Shown here: positions 7,529 to 16,614 of the stretch, in pieces
Position numbering within the stretch: the stretch's first letter is position 1
Layout of the letters: each line of letters opens with the position of its first letter
Source: Streptomyces odontomachi
GTDB lineage: Bacteria > Actinomycetota > Actinomycetes > Streptomycetales > Streptomycetaceae
Reading direction: 5' to 3'
Length of the DNA: 64,000 nucleotides
Assembly: GCF_024435355.1 (NCBI RefSeq)
Contig: NZ_JAMJWG010000019.1
Coordinates: 123,891 to 187,890 of the forward strand
Position numbers and translations under genes: made by a program
The notes under the pieces: generated by a model
Seen by the model: the letters and a program-made list of their open reading frames with translations, nothing else
Database searches by the model: none
Told to the model about the DNA's origin: nothing

Positions 7529-8959
7529 ATGAACAGCGCACAGGACCCGGCGACCGCACAGGCGTGGGCCGCCCTCGAAGGCCCGGCCGGGCTCGCCGAG
7601 AACGTGTCGTACGAGGCGCACGGCTCGTACCCGGCGCAGGGCTCGCACGCGGTCCAGCAGGTGCATGCGCCGCAGGGCGAGACGGCGCGGCTGCTGCCGG
7701 CCCGGCTGCCGGTGCGCGCACTGGCGCGGGCGACGGTCGGGGTGTGCTCGCTGGCCGCAGCGGAGTTGACGGCGCTGCGGCGCGGCGCAGCGCTGCCGGC
7801 GGTGCGGGTGCGGGAGGAGGCGGTGGCGACGGCCTTCGTCAGCGAACGGCTCCTGCGGATCGACGGCCGCGTCCCGACCTCGTTCGCGCCGCTGTCCGGC
7901 TTCTGGCGGACGGCGGACGGCTGGGTGCGCACGCACGCCAACTACCCGCACCACCGGATGCGGTTGCTGACCGCGCTCGGCATCCCCGCCACCGGCGACG
8001 GACGGGCACCGACCGACGCACTGGCCCGGGAGCTGGCCTCGCGTACGGCCCGCCAGGTGCAGGAGGACGTGTACGCGGCCGGTGGTCTCGCCGTTGCGGT
8101 GGCGGACGGCCCGAGCCCGGAGCGGCATCCGCTGGTCGAAACGCGACGCATCGAGGGCACGCCGCACGCGCTGCCGCCGGCCGAGCTGCCCGCCGCCGGG
8201 GTGCGGGTGCTCGATCTGACCAGGGTGCTCGCCGGCCCGATCGCCACCCGCACCCTCGCGCTGCTGGGCGCGGACGTGCTGCGCATCGACACGCCCCGGC
8301 TGCCGGAGGACCCGGAGTCGCACGCCGACACGGGCATGGGCAAGCGTTCGACCCTGCTGGACCTGGCCGCCCCGACGGATCGGAAGGCCTTCGACGAGTT
8401 GCTGGCCGCGGCGGACGTCGTGGTCACCGGTTACCGGCCCGGAGCCCTCGACGCCCACGGCCTGGCGCCCGATGCCTTGCTGGAGCGCCGCCCCGGCCTG
8501 ATCGTGGCCCAGTTGTGTGCCTGGGGTTGGTCGGGGCCGTGGGCGAAGCGGCGCGGGTTCGACAGCCTCGTCCAGGCCGCGACCGGGATCGCCGCCGTCG
8601 AAGCGTCGGCCGACGGGCACCCGGGCGTGCTGCCCGCGCAGGCACTGGACCACGGCACCGGCTACCTCCTGGCGGCCGCCGTCCTGCGGGCCCTGACAGG
8701 CCGGCACGTGCACGGCGGAGGCCGGCACCTGCGGCTGTCCCTCACGGGCACGGCCGGCTGGCTGCTGCACGACATCCGCCCCGCGCCGGCCGACGGCGGC
8801 GACGACGACCGGTACGACCCGGAACCCTGGCTCGTCGAGACCCCCTCCCGGTACGGAACGCTCCGGCACGCCCTTCCCCCGGTCCACTACGACGGCGCTC
8901 CGCGAACCTGGCGGCACCCGTCCACACTCTGGGGAACGGACCGGCCGGCCTGGGAGTGA
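7529..8959 (+). CDS. CoA-transferase family III (CaiB/BaiF) protein
   Basis: This protein is 476 residues from the ATG at 7529; the longer upstream frame (from 7331) is rejected because it is Cys/Pro-rich and lacks family similarity. The family core begins around residue 215: GVRVLDLTRVLAGPIATRTLALLGADVLRID, then DLAAPTDRKAFDELLAAADVVVTGYRPGALDAHGL and the segment LIVAQLCAWGWSGPWAKRRGFDSLVQAATGIA. Family III enzymes move CoA between carboxylic acids. The N-terminal 200 residues resemble a partial second copy of the fold, as in fused double-domain members. Acyl substrates are not predictable. The gap 7228-7528 upstream holds no recognised element. Confidence 0.8.
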   Translation: MNSAQDPATAQAWAALEGPAGLAENVSYEAHGSYPAQGSHAVQQVHAPQGETARLLPARLPVRALARATVGVCSLAAAELTALRRGAALPAVRVREEAVATAFVSERLLRIDGRVPTSFAPLSGFWRTADGWVRTHANYPHHRMRLLTALGIPATGDGRAPTDALARELASRTARQVQEDVYAAGGLAVAVADGPSPERHPLVETRRIEGTPHALPPAELPAAGVRVLDLTRVLAGPIATRTLALLGADVLRIDTPRLPEDPESHADTGMGKRSTLLDLAAPTDRKAFDELLAAADVVVTGYRPGALDAHGLAPDALLERRPGLIVAQLCAWGWSGPWAKRRGFDSLVQAATGIAAVEASADGHPGVLPAQALDHGTGYLLAAAVLRALTGRHVHGGGRHLRLSLTGTAGWLLHDIRPAPADGGDDDRYDPEPWLVETPSRYGTLRHALPPVHYDGAPRTWRHPSTLWGTDRPAWE

Positions 8960-9050
8960 GCCCGTCGCAGCTCGGCGCCGCAGCCGGCGACGACCCGGTG
9001 AGCGTGCCGGGGCCCACCGCCGCGGCCTCCGGCACACCCAACAGGCACCC

Positions 9051-9285
9051 GGTGAAGGCTTCCCGGCGGTCAGCGGGGGGCGCCGCAGGCGCCTGTGAAG
9101 GGGCGCGGGGAACTGCGCGCTCAGCTCCCACCAGCCGGGTGGTCCGGCTGCGACAGGAACAGCTCCACTGGGACGGTGGCGACCTGGCGGCTTCGTCGTG
9201 GCCGGTTGCGCGGTTCCCCGCGCCCCTTCTTTGTGCGCTTGCGGCGTTCCGCTGACCGCAGGTGAAGGCTTCCCGGCGGTCAGCG
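9051..9285. repeat. Inverted-repeat element bounded by 25-bp direct repeats
   Basis: An identical 25-base sequence beginning GGTGAAGGCTTCCCGGCGGT lies at 9051-9075 and 9261-9285. The second copy includes the stop codon of the GH79 gene. Between them, 22-base arms at 9097-9118 and 9208-9229 are inverted repeats with one mismatch (core AAGGGGCGCGGGGAA). I recall this GC-rich core as a very common Streptomyces intergenic repeat. No protein is encoded. This element occupies most of the gap 8960-9279. Confidence 0.75.
9250..9285. terminator. Hairpin overlapping the GH79 stop codon
   Basis: CGCTGACCGC (9250-9259) pairs perfectly with GCGGTCAGCG (9276-9285) around a 16-base loop. On the minus strand it begins in the last codons and stop of the GH79 gene, so it probably serves as its terminator. 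Confidence 0.5.
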
Positions 9286-10965
9286 CCCGAACGTGACGAT
9301 CTCGGCCGTGCCCGCCGCCACCCGTACGGTCGCGGTGCCGTGGTGCACCGGGACGGCCGTGGACCGCGGTGGTCCCGAAGGCCGGCCCGTCGGGGCCACC
9401 GTCGCGCCGCCGAGCGTGATGCGGGAGGCGTCCTGCGCGGCGAGACCGCCCGGCGCCGCGCTGCTGAGCCTGACCGTGCGGCCGTCGTGCAGCCGCTGCG
9501 ACGGCAGTACGAGGCTGACGTCCTCGGCCGCCGCCTCGGGGTCGGCCGGGTCCTGGACGTTGATGAGCACCACCGTCAGCGATCCGTCCCGGGCCTCGAC
9601 GGCGTACGCGCGCGTCGTGTCCAGGGCGTCGTCGGGCAGCGACACGTCGACGAACCGTCCCCGCGCCACCCGCGCCGCGGCCCACAGGCCGTAGTACAGG
9701 GGGCTGGCCGACAGCCGGTCGGCGTCCAGCTCGGCCTGGTCCGTGGCGCAGAACGCGCCGTAGTACCGGTACGAGATGGGGTACTCGGGCGAGGTGCGGG
9801 GCTTGAAGTCCCCGCAGAGTGCCGCGGTGTTGGTGTGGAACTCCAGCCGGGCCATGCCGCTCTGCGCGCTCTCCAGGGTGTGGTCGAGGGACCACAGCGC
9901 TGCCGCGTAGGCGTCGCTTACGCCCGGCTGGCCGCTGCACGAGGCACTGTTGGACTCGTTGACGGTCATCGGGACACGGCCGCCGAAGCGGGTGGCGAGT
10001 GCGGCGACGCCCTGGAGTTTGGTCTGGGTCCTGCGGTGGGTGTCGGCCGACATCAGCTGCGCGATGGTGGCGGTGGAGGAACCGCAGTGGCTCGCCGGGT
10101 ACAGGTGCGAGGACAGCTCGGCCATGATCCGCTCGGGACGTACCGCGGGGTCGGCGGCGGCCGCTGCGGTGAACCCGTCGAGCACGGTGTTGCTGGGTGA
10201 GGTGTTGGCCGACGGGCCTGACACCTTGATCCCGGCGTGCGGCAGGGCGGCGTCGATGGCCGCCTGGTAGCCCTTGACGGTGTTCCACATCTCGGCGCCG
10301 CTGAGCGTGGTCACGTTGTCGAACTCGTTGCCGATCTCGACGGAGAGCAGGTCGTCGCCGAGGGTGTCGTGTGCGGCCTCCACCTCGGCGACGGCCTGGT
10401 CCAGGGTGACCGGCGGGGCGGGGTCCTTGGTGGGGTCCTTCAGCTTCGACGGGTCGATGACCGCCTTCAGCGGCACCCCGAGGGTGACCTTCCAGCCGGT
10501 GGCGTCCAGCAGGTCCTTCAGCGCGTCGAAGTCCGTCTGGTCCACGGTGCCGCCGATGGCCTGCTCGGGCGCCGGGGCGTTCCGCCACGCGCCGAACGTC
10601 GGCCACACCAGGTCCATGGAGTAGCCCCCGAGCCGCAGCACGCCGTGCCGGCCCAACGTCTTCAGACGCTCCGCCATCCGGGCCCGGGTCAGGAAGCCGT
10701 GGGCGAAGTCAGCGGACTCCACGGAGAAGCCCTGGAAGCCCGCGGGGAGCTCGGCAGCGGTCGGCCGGCCGGACACGTCCAGGGTCAGCGAACGGTCGGC
10801 CGGCGTGGCCGTGTCGTGCACCCGGGCGATGGCCGGCCCCGCGGGCAGCGCGGTGGCGGCCAGCACGGCGGCGGCCACCAGGGCGCCATGGCTGCCGCGG
10901 CGACGGCTTCCGGCGGCGGAGCGGGGTCTGCCGGGGCCGTCGGGCGGCGTGGTCGTCTGATGCAT
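9280..10965 (-). CDS. Secreted glycoside hydrolase family 79-like (beta-glucuronidase/heparanase type)
   Basis: This 561-residue protein starts at the ATG at 10965 with AAGGG upstream. A twin-basic N-terminus (RRRGS) and a hydrophobic stretch ending PAGPAIA indicate export. The (beta/alpha)8 domain follows, with the acid/base glutamate in VEIGNEFDNV and the nucleophile glutamate in MTVNESNSAS. After it comes a C-terminal beta-sandwich (about residues 430-561: YAVEARDGSLTVVLINVQDP ... GTATVRVAAGTAEIVTFGR) like the GH79 C-terminal domain. Known GH79 enzymes remove glucuronate or 4-O-methyl-glucuronate from glycans. It lies next to the ABC sugar importer on the same strand, 165 bases from the DUF624 gene, so it may supply that importer. 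Confidence 0.85.
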   Translation of the reverse strand: MHQTTTPPDGPGRPRSAAGSRRRGSHGALVAAAVLAATALPAGPAIARVHDTATPADRSLTLDVSGRPTAAELPAGFQGFSVESADFAHGFLTRARMAERLKTLGRHGVLRLGGYSMDLVWPTFGAWRNAPAPEQAIGGTVDQTDFDALKDLLDATGWKVTLGVPLKAVIDPSKLKDPTKDPAPPVTLDQAVAEVEAAHDTLGDDLLSVEIGNEFDNVTTLSGAEMWNTVKGYQAAIDAALPHAGIKVSGPSANTSPSNTVLDGFTAAAAADPAVRPERIMAELSSHLYPASHCGSSTATIAQLMSADTHRRTQTKLQGVAALATRFGGRVPMTVNESNSASCSGQPGVSDAYAAALWSLDHTLESAQSGMARLEFHTNTAALCGDFKPRTSPEYPISYRYYGAFCATDQAELDADRLSASPLYYGLWAAARVARGRFVDVSLPDDALDTTRAYAVEARDGSLTVVLINVQDPADPEAAAEDVSLVLPSQRLHDGRTVRLSSAAPGGLAAQDASRITLGGATVAPTGRPSGPPRSTAVPVHHGTATVRVAAGTAEIVTFGR

Positions 10966-11130
10966 CAGGGCTGCCCTTCTCGTACGTGAATGCGGGTGCG
11001 TCCGGTGCGCGGCGGACACGCGACGATCGGCGGTCGAAGGCCGCGGCACCGAGCGGCGCCGCGGCCCTTCCGCGTGTGTGGTGCCGGTGGCCGGGCACGT
11101 TCCGGCGGTTCGGAACGGCTGCCCGCCGGC

Positions 11131-11886
11131 TCACTCCTGCGGTGCTGCCTCCCCGCCGGTCCCGGCCGGTCCCCCGGCCTTGCCGCCCGCCGGTGCCGCG
11201 GCCGGTGTGGCACGCAACTCCACCGCGGTGACCGCGAAGGCCAACGCCCCCGGGGTGAGCGGCAGTAGCAAGGGAAGCATCCAGGCCAGAGTGGCCGAAA
11301 GCAAGACAGCGGCCATGACGAGTGCGCAGCCGGGCAGATCGGCGGCGGAACGGGCCGCTGCCGCACGCACCGCACCCCACCACCCCTGCGCGGCACGCGG
11401 GTCCGTCGCAGCGCGCAGCCCCACCACCAGGGCGAGGACCGCCGCGGCCGCCACCACCAGGGACACCATGCGCGCCCCCGGCAACCCGGCGCGCGCCAGC
11501 AGCAGATCGAGCAGGATCAGGGCCCCGGCGCCCAGCACGAAAGCCCCCGCCGTGAGGGAGCGCAGCACTCCGTGGGCGCGCAGCTCGGCCACGTACCGCC
11601 CGAGGGTGGCGGGCTGCTCGGCGCGGATCGACTCCCGCAGCACGGCGCAGGCCGCCGCGAAGGCGGCCGGTGCGGTGATGACGGGCAGACAGGCGACGGC
11701 GGTGATCAGGCCGACGGCAAGCATGTCGGCGAAGAGCACGAAACGCGTCCCGAACAGCTCCCCGGGTTCACGGCGCCTGCGGTCGGCGAACCGCACGCCC
11801 GGGCCCGGAGTGCCCCCGGCCGCCTCGTGCGACGCGGGCCGACCGCTTCCGTACGGCGTGCCACGGCCGGTCTCGTGAGACGTCAT
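11131..11886 (-). CDS. DUF624 (YesL-like) membrane protein
   Basis: This 251-residue protein has about five hydrophobic segments (for example LFADMLAVGLITAVACLPVITAPAAFAAACAVL near residues 50-82). The early FADMLAVGLITAVACLPVITAPAA motif is characteristic of YesL/DUF624 proteins, which are nearly always encoded with carbohydrate ABC importers and glycosidases. The biochemical role is unknown. It starts 7 bases after the stop of the downstream-type permease, so it is clearly in the same operon. Confidence 0.8.
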   Translation of the reverse strand: MTSHETGRGTPYGSGRPASHEAAGGTPGPGVRFADRRRREPGELFGTRFVLFADMLAVGLITAVACLPVITAPAAFAAACAVLRESIRAEQPATLGRYVAELRAHGVLRSLTAGAFVLGAGALILLDLLLARAGLPGARMVSLVVAAAAVLALVVGLRAATDPRAAQGWWGAVRAAAARSAADLPGCALVMAAVLLSATLAWMLPLLLPLTPGALAFAVTAVELRATPAAAPAGGKAGGPAGTGGEAAPQE

Positions 11887-11892
11887 ATCCGC

Positions 11893-12759
11893 TCACCCCT
11901 TGAGTCCGGAGGTCGCCATGCCCTCCACGAGGTAGCGCTGGAAGGCGAAGAAGAACAGCACGATGGGCAGCAGCGAGAGCACCGACATCGCGAACATCGG
12001 CCCGTACGCGGAGGTGCTGGACTGGTCGACGAAGCTGCGCAGCGCCAGCGTGAGCGTGAACTTCTCCGGGTCGAAGAGATAGATCAACTGGGTGAAGAAG
12101 TCGTTCCAGCTCCAGATGAAGGTGAAGATCGCGGTGGTGATGAGGGCCGGCCGGGTCAGCGGGAGCACCACCGACCAGAAGACCCGGAACGGGCCGCAGC
12201 CGTCGATGCGCGCCGACTCCTCCAGCTCGCGCGGCAGCCCGCGCATGAACTGCACGATCAGGAAGACGAAGAAGGCGTCGGTGGCCAGGAACTTCGGCAG
12301 CACCAGCGGCCAGTAGGTGTTCACCAGGCCCATCTTGTTGAAGATGATGTACTGCGGGATCAGCACGGCGTGGTGCGGCAGCATCATCGTGGCCACCATG
12401 AAGCCGAACATCACCCCGCGCATCCGGAACCGCAGCCGGGCGAAGGCGTAGGCGGCCAGCGAGCAGGACAGCACGTTGCCGAGCACGCAGCCCAAGGAGA
12501 TCAGCAGCGAGTTGCCGAGCAGCCGGGGCACGCTGACGCCGCTGACACCGTCGAGGGCGGTGGTGTAGTTGGACCACTGAAGGTGGCTGGGCAGCAGCTT
12601 GAGGCTGGTGAGCACCTCGTCGGCCGGTTTCAGTGAGGTGGCCAGCAGCCACGCCAGCGGGTACAGCAGCACGAGCAGGACGGCCACGGCCGCCACGTGC
12701 ACGGCGACCCGGCGGGCGCCCCGCGCCCGGCGCCCCGCGGTCGGCTGGACGGATGTCAT
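11893..12759 (-). CDS. Carbohydrate ABC transporter permease (MalG type)
   Basis: This 288-residue inner-membrane permease has six transmembrane segments. The cytoplasmic EAA loop (ELEESARIDGCGPFRVFWSVVLP, about residues 185-207) docks the ATPase. Its ATG overlaps the stop of the MalF-type gene in the arrangement TGATG, implying translational coupling. No ATPase gene lies in the operon; in Streptomyces the shared ATPase MsiK energises many such importers, so that partner is inferred. Confidence 0.92.
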   Translation of the reverse strand: MTSVQPTAGRRARGARRVAVHVAAVAVLLVLLYPLAWLLATSLKPADEVLTSLKLLPSHLQWSNYTTALDGVSGVSVPRLLGNSLLISLGCVLGNVLSCSLAAYAFARLRFRMRGVMFGFMVATMMLPHHAVLIPQYIIFNKMGLVNTYWPLVLPKFLATDAFFVFLIVQFMRGLPRELEESARIDGCGPFRVFWSVVLPLTRPALITTAIFTFIWSWNDFFTQLIYLFDPEKFTLTLALRSFVDQSSTSAYGPMFAMSVLSLLPIVLFFFAFQRYLVEGMATSGLKG

Positions 12760-13715
12760 CAGGCCTCCTCGCCTTGGTAGAAGACCCAGGAACGCGAGGT
12801 CTTGAAGAGGACGACGGTCACCGCACCGATGCCGAGCAGCAGCACCCAGGCCATCGCGGAGGCGTAGCCCATGTGGGAGTCGGAGAAGCCCCGTTCGTAG
12901 AGGTAGAGCGTGTAGAAGTTGGTCGAGTCGGCCGGACCGCCCTTGCCGCCGCTGATGGCGTACGCGGGCGTGAAGACCTGGAAGGACTGGATGGTCTCCA
13001 GGACCAGGTTGAAGAAGAGCACCGGGGACAGCATCGGCACCGTCACGGAGACGAACTGCCGCCACCGGCTCGCGCCGTCCAGGGCCGCCGCCTCGTACAG
13101 GTCGGTCGGGATCTGCTGGAGCCCGGCCAGGAAGATCACCATGGGGGCGCCGAACTGCCAGACGGTGAGCAGCGCCACCACGAACACGGCGAGGTCCGGA
13201 TCGCCGACCCAGCCGCCGGTGTGGATGCCGACGGACTCGAGTACGCCGTCCACGGTGCCCCCGTCGTTGTACAGGGCCCGCCACACCAGCGCGATCGACA
13301 TGCTGGCGCCCAGCAGCGACGGGGCGTAGAACGCGGAGCGGTAGAAGCCGCGGGCGCGCCGCATGCCCTTCAGCAGCAGGGCGACGCCGAGTGCGAGCAC
13401 CAGCTTCAGCGGCACGGCGACCACGACGAACAGCAGGGTCGTGCCCACCGACCGCCAGTAGCGCGGGTCCTCGGTGAACATCTCAACGTAGTTGCGCAGG
13501 CCCACCCACCGGGGCGCGTTGAAGAGGTCGTAGTCGGTGAACGACAGGTACAGGGACACGGCCATCGGCAGCAGGGTCAGCAGGCCGACGCCGAGCATCC
13601 AGGGTGTCAGGAAGACGTACGCGGGGCCCTGTCGCTCCCGCCGTGGGCGCCGGGTGGCCTGGGCCTGCGCTGCGGTGCGGGGGTCCGGTGGGGCGGTGCG
13701 GGTCGCCGATGTCAT
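12759..13715 (-). CDS. Carbohydrate ABC transporter permease (MalF type)
   Basis: This 318-residue permease has six transmembrane helices after a basic N-terminus (RRPRRERQGPAYVFLTPWMLGVGLL). The EAA loop is DLYEAAALDGASRWRQFVSVTVP. Its ATG shares four bases (ATGA) with the stop of the binding-protein gene. It forms the membrane channel with the MalG-type protein. Confidence 0.92.
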   Translation of the reverse strand: MTSATRTAPPDPRTAAQAQATRRPRRERQGPAYVFLTPWMLGVGLLTLLPMAVSLYLSFTDYDLFNAPRWVGLRNYVEMFTEDPRYWRSVGTTLLFVVVAVPLKLVLALGVALLLKGMRRARGFYRSAFYAPSLLGASMSIALVWRALYNDGGTVDGVLESVGIHTGGWVGDPDLAVFVVALLTVWQFGAPMVIFLAGLQQIPTDLYEAAALDGASRWRQFVSVTVPMLSPVLFFNLVLETIQSFQVFTPAYAISGGKGGPADSTNFYTLYLYERGFSDSHMGYASAMAWVLLLGIGAVTVVLFKTSRSWVFYQGEEA

Positions 13716-15049
13716 CGCAGCTCCCTTTCTGCCTCGGCCACGAACTCCGCCGCGGCCTGGGCCGGGCTCTTCCGCTCGAAGATGACCAGCTGGTAGGTGC
13801 GGCTGAAGGACTGCTGGAGGACGACGTCCCCGCGCGGCGGTGCGGCGGGCGGCGGTTCGGTCCCGTAGCCGGCGATCTTGCGGCCGTAGTCGTAGACCTC
13901 CTCCTCCGGGCCCTCGAGGGTCTTGCCGACCGACTGGGCGATCCTCTGGTTGGCCGGGGTGGAGCGCGAGACGCCCAGGATCTTGCCGGCGTCCGGGTCG
14001 TTGAGGATGAAGTCGATCAGCTCGGCGGCCTCCTTGGGGTGGGCGCTGTGCGCGCCGACGCCGATCAGCATGCTCGGCTTGAAGTACTGGCCGGGCCGTC
14101 CGCCGGTGGTGGGCACCGGAGCGAAGTGGATCTGGTCGCCGAGCATCGGCGGGTAGGCGAGGAAGGGCGCGTCCCAGTTGAAGTCGGTGGCGGCCAGGCT
14201 CCGGCCCAGCGGGCTGTCCTGCGCGACGCTGCCGATCTGGGCGGTGTCCTTGGCCTGCGAGGCGATGCCGTCGCGGCGCTGCCGGTCGGTCCAGGTCCAG
14301 AACCGGGTCAGGTCACCGGTGGTGAACCCGAGGGTGTGCTGGGATGCGTAGAGCTTCTTGCCCCGGCTGCGCAGCCACTCCTCGAAGACGTCCTCGGTGC
14401 CCCCGACGTCGCCGAGTCCGGTGTACGCCCGCCCGTCGGGGCCCTTCAGGTGCAGGGCGCTGATCCGGCGGCCGGCCTCGACGAGGTCGTCCCAGGTCCA
14501 GCCCGGTTTCGGGGTGGGCACCCCGGCCTTGCGGAAGACGGCGGCGTCGTAGGCGAAGCCGGTGGTGCCCACGCTCATCGGCAGGGCGACCTGATGGCCG
14601 CCGTAGGAGCCGGTACGGGTGAGGTGGGGGTCGAAGTCTGCGGTGCGTATCGTGCCGTTCTTCAGGTACGGCGCCAGGTCGAGCAGCGTGCCGCTGTCCG
14701 CGTACTGCGATATCTGGCGGTAGTCGAGCTGCGCCACGTCCGGCAGGTCCCCGCTCGCCGCCTGGGTGGCCAGCTTGGGCACGTACGCGTCGTACGTGGC
14801 GAACGAGGTGCTCACGGTGATGCCGGGGTGGCGCTTCTCGAAGAGGTCGACGACGTCGTTGGTGCGCTGGGCGCGGTCGTCGTTGCCCCACCAGGTGAAG
14901 CGGAGCGTCACCTTGCCCCCGGACGCGCCGTCGGCGGTGCTGCCCGAGCAGCCGGAGAGCAGCAGCCCGCACACCGTGGCAGCCGCGCCGACCAGCATCC
15001 CCGTACGGCGGGCGCGCCGGCGCACCGGACGTGCGCCGCGGGTCACCAC
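13712..15049 (-). CDS. Extracellular sugar-binding lipoprotein (SBP family 1)
   Basis: This 445-residue protein has an Arg-rich start and lipobox LLSGC, so it is anchored outside the membrane. The mature part has the family 1 signatures TLRFTWWGNDDRAQRTNDVVDLFEKRHPGI, LPMSVGTTGFAYDAAVFRKAGV and the late P-ANQRIAQS region. It should capture an oligosaccharide for the two permeases; the adjacent GH79 gene suggests a glucuronate-containing glycan, which is inference. The start is the GTG at 15049 (or GTG 15046), overlapping the upstream stop by 7 bases. Confidence 0.9.
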   Translation of the reverse strand: MVTRGARPVRRRARRTGMLVGAAATVCGLLLSGCSGSTADGASGGKVTLRFTWWGNDDRAQRTNDVVDLFEKRHPGITVSTSFATYDAYVPKLATQAASGDLPDVAQLDYRQISQYADSGTLLDLAPYLKNGTIRTADFDPHLTRTGSYGGHQVALPMSVGTTGFAYDAAVFRKAGVPTPKPGWTWDDLVEAGRRISALHLKGPDGRAYTGLGDVGGTEDVFEEWLRSRGKKLYASQHTLGFTTGDLTRFWTWTDRQRRDGIASQAKDTAQIGSVAQDSPLGRSLAATDFNWDAPFLAYPPMLGDQIHFAPVPTTGGRPGQYFKPSMLIGVGAHSAHPKEAAELIDFILNDPDAGKILGVSRSTPANQRIAQSVGKTLEGPEEEVYDYGRKIAGYGTEPPPAAPPRGDVVLQQSFSRTYQLVIFERKSPAQAAAEFVAEAERELR

Positions 15050-16050
15050 GGATGCTCCTTGAGGTAGCCGGCGATCTGGTCCCGGTCCCAGGCCCGGTCC
15101 GCGACGACGATGCGGTAGCGGCGGACGAGGGTGTCACCGGGGGCGAGTTCCAGCTCGTCGTAGAAGGCGAGGGAGGGAGCGACGGCGGCGAACGGGTCGT
15201 TGCGTACGAACCAGTGCGCGGGGTGCTCGTCGCCGTCGCCCAGGTGGGCGTTCTCGGGAGCGTGCTCGAACACCAGCGTGGCGTGCCCGTCGACGCCGTC
15301 GTGCTCGGCGCCGTACGCCAGCCAGGGCGCCTGCCGGCCCATCAGCCCCGGGCCCTCGGCCTCGGGGGACAGCACCCGGCCGTCCCTGAAGCCGCGTGGT
15401 CCGCGCCAGAACAACCCCGTGTAACCCGCCATCGGTCGGCCGTGCGTGGTCGGGCTGCCGAACGTGAGCGGCTCGCTCCTGCGGTTGGTGACGGCGGTGC
15501 TCCACACCAGCGCCCAGGTCCCGGCCTGCGGGTCCACGTCCCGCACCTCGATGCGCCGGTCCTCCTCGGCCCACAGCTCGCCGTCGTAGGGGTGCCAGGT
15601 GAGCCGCTCGGCCATGACGAGACCGCCGTCGCGCGCCGCCAGCTCGTCGAAGGCGACGTGGGCCATGGACCCGACCTGCTCGGGCAGCGGGAGGTAGCCC
15701 TCGCCGTGCACGTAGCTGTTGCCGCCCCACAGGTTCTGCCCCGAGAGGTGGGACGCCGTCATCTGGAGGCCCTTGTGCCAGCGGTGGTCGTTGGGCCGGT
15801 AGTCGGTGACCACGGCGCCGGCCAGGGTCCTGATCGGGTGCAGGTACGGCTTCGGCGACTCGAAGGCCGCTTCCGGGCGGTACACGTAACGGAACAGCTC
15901 GACGCCGGTGGTGGTCTCGGTGACGGTGACGCTCTCGCCGTGCGTGTGGACGACGCGCAGTCCTGACGCTGCGGTGGGCGAGGGGTCCTGCGCCGTGGCG
16001 GCTGCTGGGCGGGGGCCGTCTCCGGTGGTCCGGGTGCCCTGTCCGGTCAT
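15043..16050 (-). CDS. DUF6807 (PmoA-like) family protein
   Basis: This 335-residue soluble protein starts at the ATG at 16050 behind a strong AGGAGG. Signatures include PYLHPIRTLAGAVVTDYRPNDHRWHKGLQMTASHLSGQNLWGGNSYV, with several His residues, and HWFVRNDPFAAVAPSLAFYDELELAPGDTLVRRYRIVVADR. This family is often annotated PmoA-like, but it resembles galactose-mutarotase-like sugar-handling proteins and travels with sugar ABC genes and oxidoreductases; no activity is established. It is the first gene of the operon, and two LacI-type palindromes lie about 100 bases upstream. Confidence 0.82.
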   Translation of the reverse strand: MTGQGTRTTGDGPRPAAATAQDPSPTAASGLRVVHTHGESVTVTETTTGVELFRYVYRPEAAFESPKPYLHPIRTLAGAVVTDYRPNDHRWHKGLQMTASHLSGQNLWGGNSYVHGEGYLPLPEQVGSMAHVAFDELAARDGGLVMAERLTWHPYDGELWAEEDRRIEVRDVDPQAGTWALVWSTAVTNRRSEPLTFGSPTTHGRPMAGYTGLFWRGPRGFRDGRVLSPEAEGPGLMGRQAPWLAYGAEHDGVDGHATLVFEHAPENAHLGDGDEHPAHWFVRNDPFAAVAPSLAFYDELELAPGDTLVRRYRIVVADRAWDRDQIAGYLKEHPW

Positions 16051-16149
16051 GCGGTCGCCTCCTGGGGGTTGGGTGGCGGTGCGGGTGGCTGGCTTGCACG
16101 GAACGGGCCCCGACGTCTCATCGACTCGGTCAAGACGCCACGGGCGGTT

Positions 16150-16175
16150 TGAATCGATTCATAGCAAGCGCTTGT
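16150..16175. promoter_or_regulatory. Paired LacI-type operators
   Basis: TGAATCGATTCA (16150-16161) is a perfect 12-base palindrome, and GCAAGCGCTTGT (16164-16175) contains the perfect palindrome CAAGCGCTTG. Both have the central CG typical of LacI-family sites, and their centres are 14 bases apart. They lie 100-125 bases upstream of the sugar operon. No LacI gene is in this window. The rest of the gap 16051-16614 shows no other feature I can support. Confidence 0.6.
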
Positions 16176-16614
16176 GCCTCACTCAGCGGCAACCTAGGCG
16201 GTGGGTTTGAGCCGGTCAACAACCGTGCGCCAGCCATCTGGAACCCACCGGACCGCCGCACCCGGTGTCCACCCGACGCCGGACCCGACGCCCCCGGCGC
16301 TCCCCACGGCGCAACCGGTCACACCGCCGCCCACCCTGCATGGGCGCGCTCCCACCGCAACCTGTTCGAAGAATTTCGCATCGCACCCCCTTCATTACAA
16401 GAAGGTTTCCCGTGGCGACTCGACCAGGCCGAACTCTCGCGTCTCTCCACCCCGCACCCACGACAAACCTGAATGCGGCCAACATCACACCCGCGACCAG
16501 AAGGACTCTTTCACGCCCGTTTCGCCTGGTCAGAACCGCTTGGGCGGCTACCGATGGCAATGGATTACTGACAGAGCGGAGCGACCGGCGACAGTCACCC
16601 CCTAAGCTTGAAGC

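Noticed and set aside
9051..9285. Insertion sequence with a transposase
   Set aside because: The interval is only about 210 bp and encodes no transposase; called a non-autonomous repeat instead.
7247..10606. Very long minus-strand frame of over 1100 codons
   Set aside because: It overlaps the CoA-transferase and GH79 genes in other frames and is low-complexity Arg/Gly; no domain is visible.
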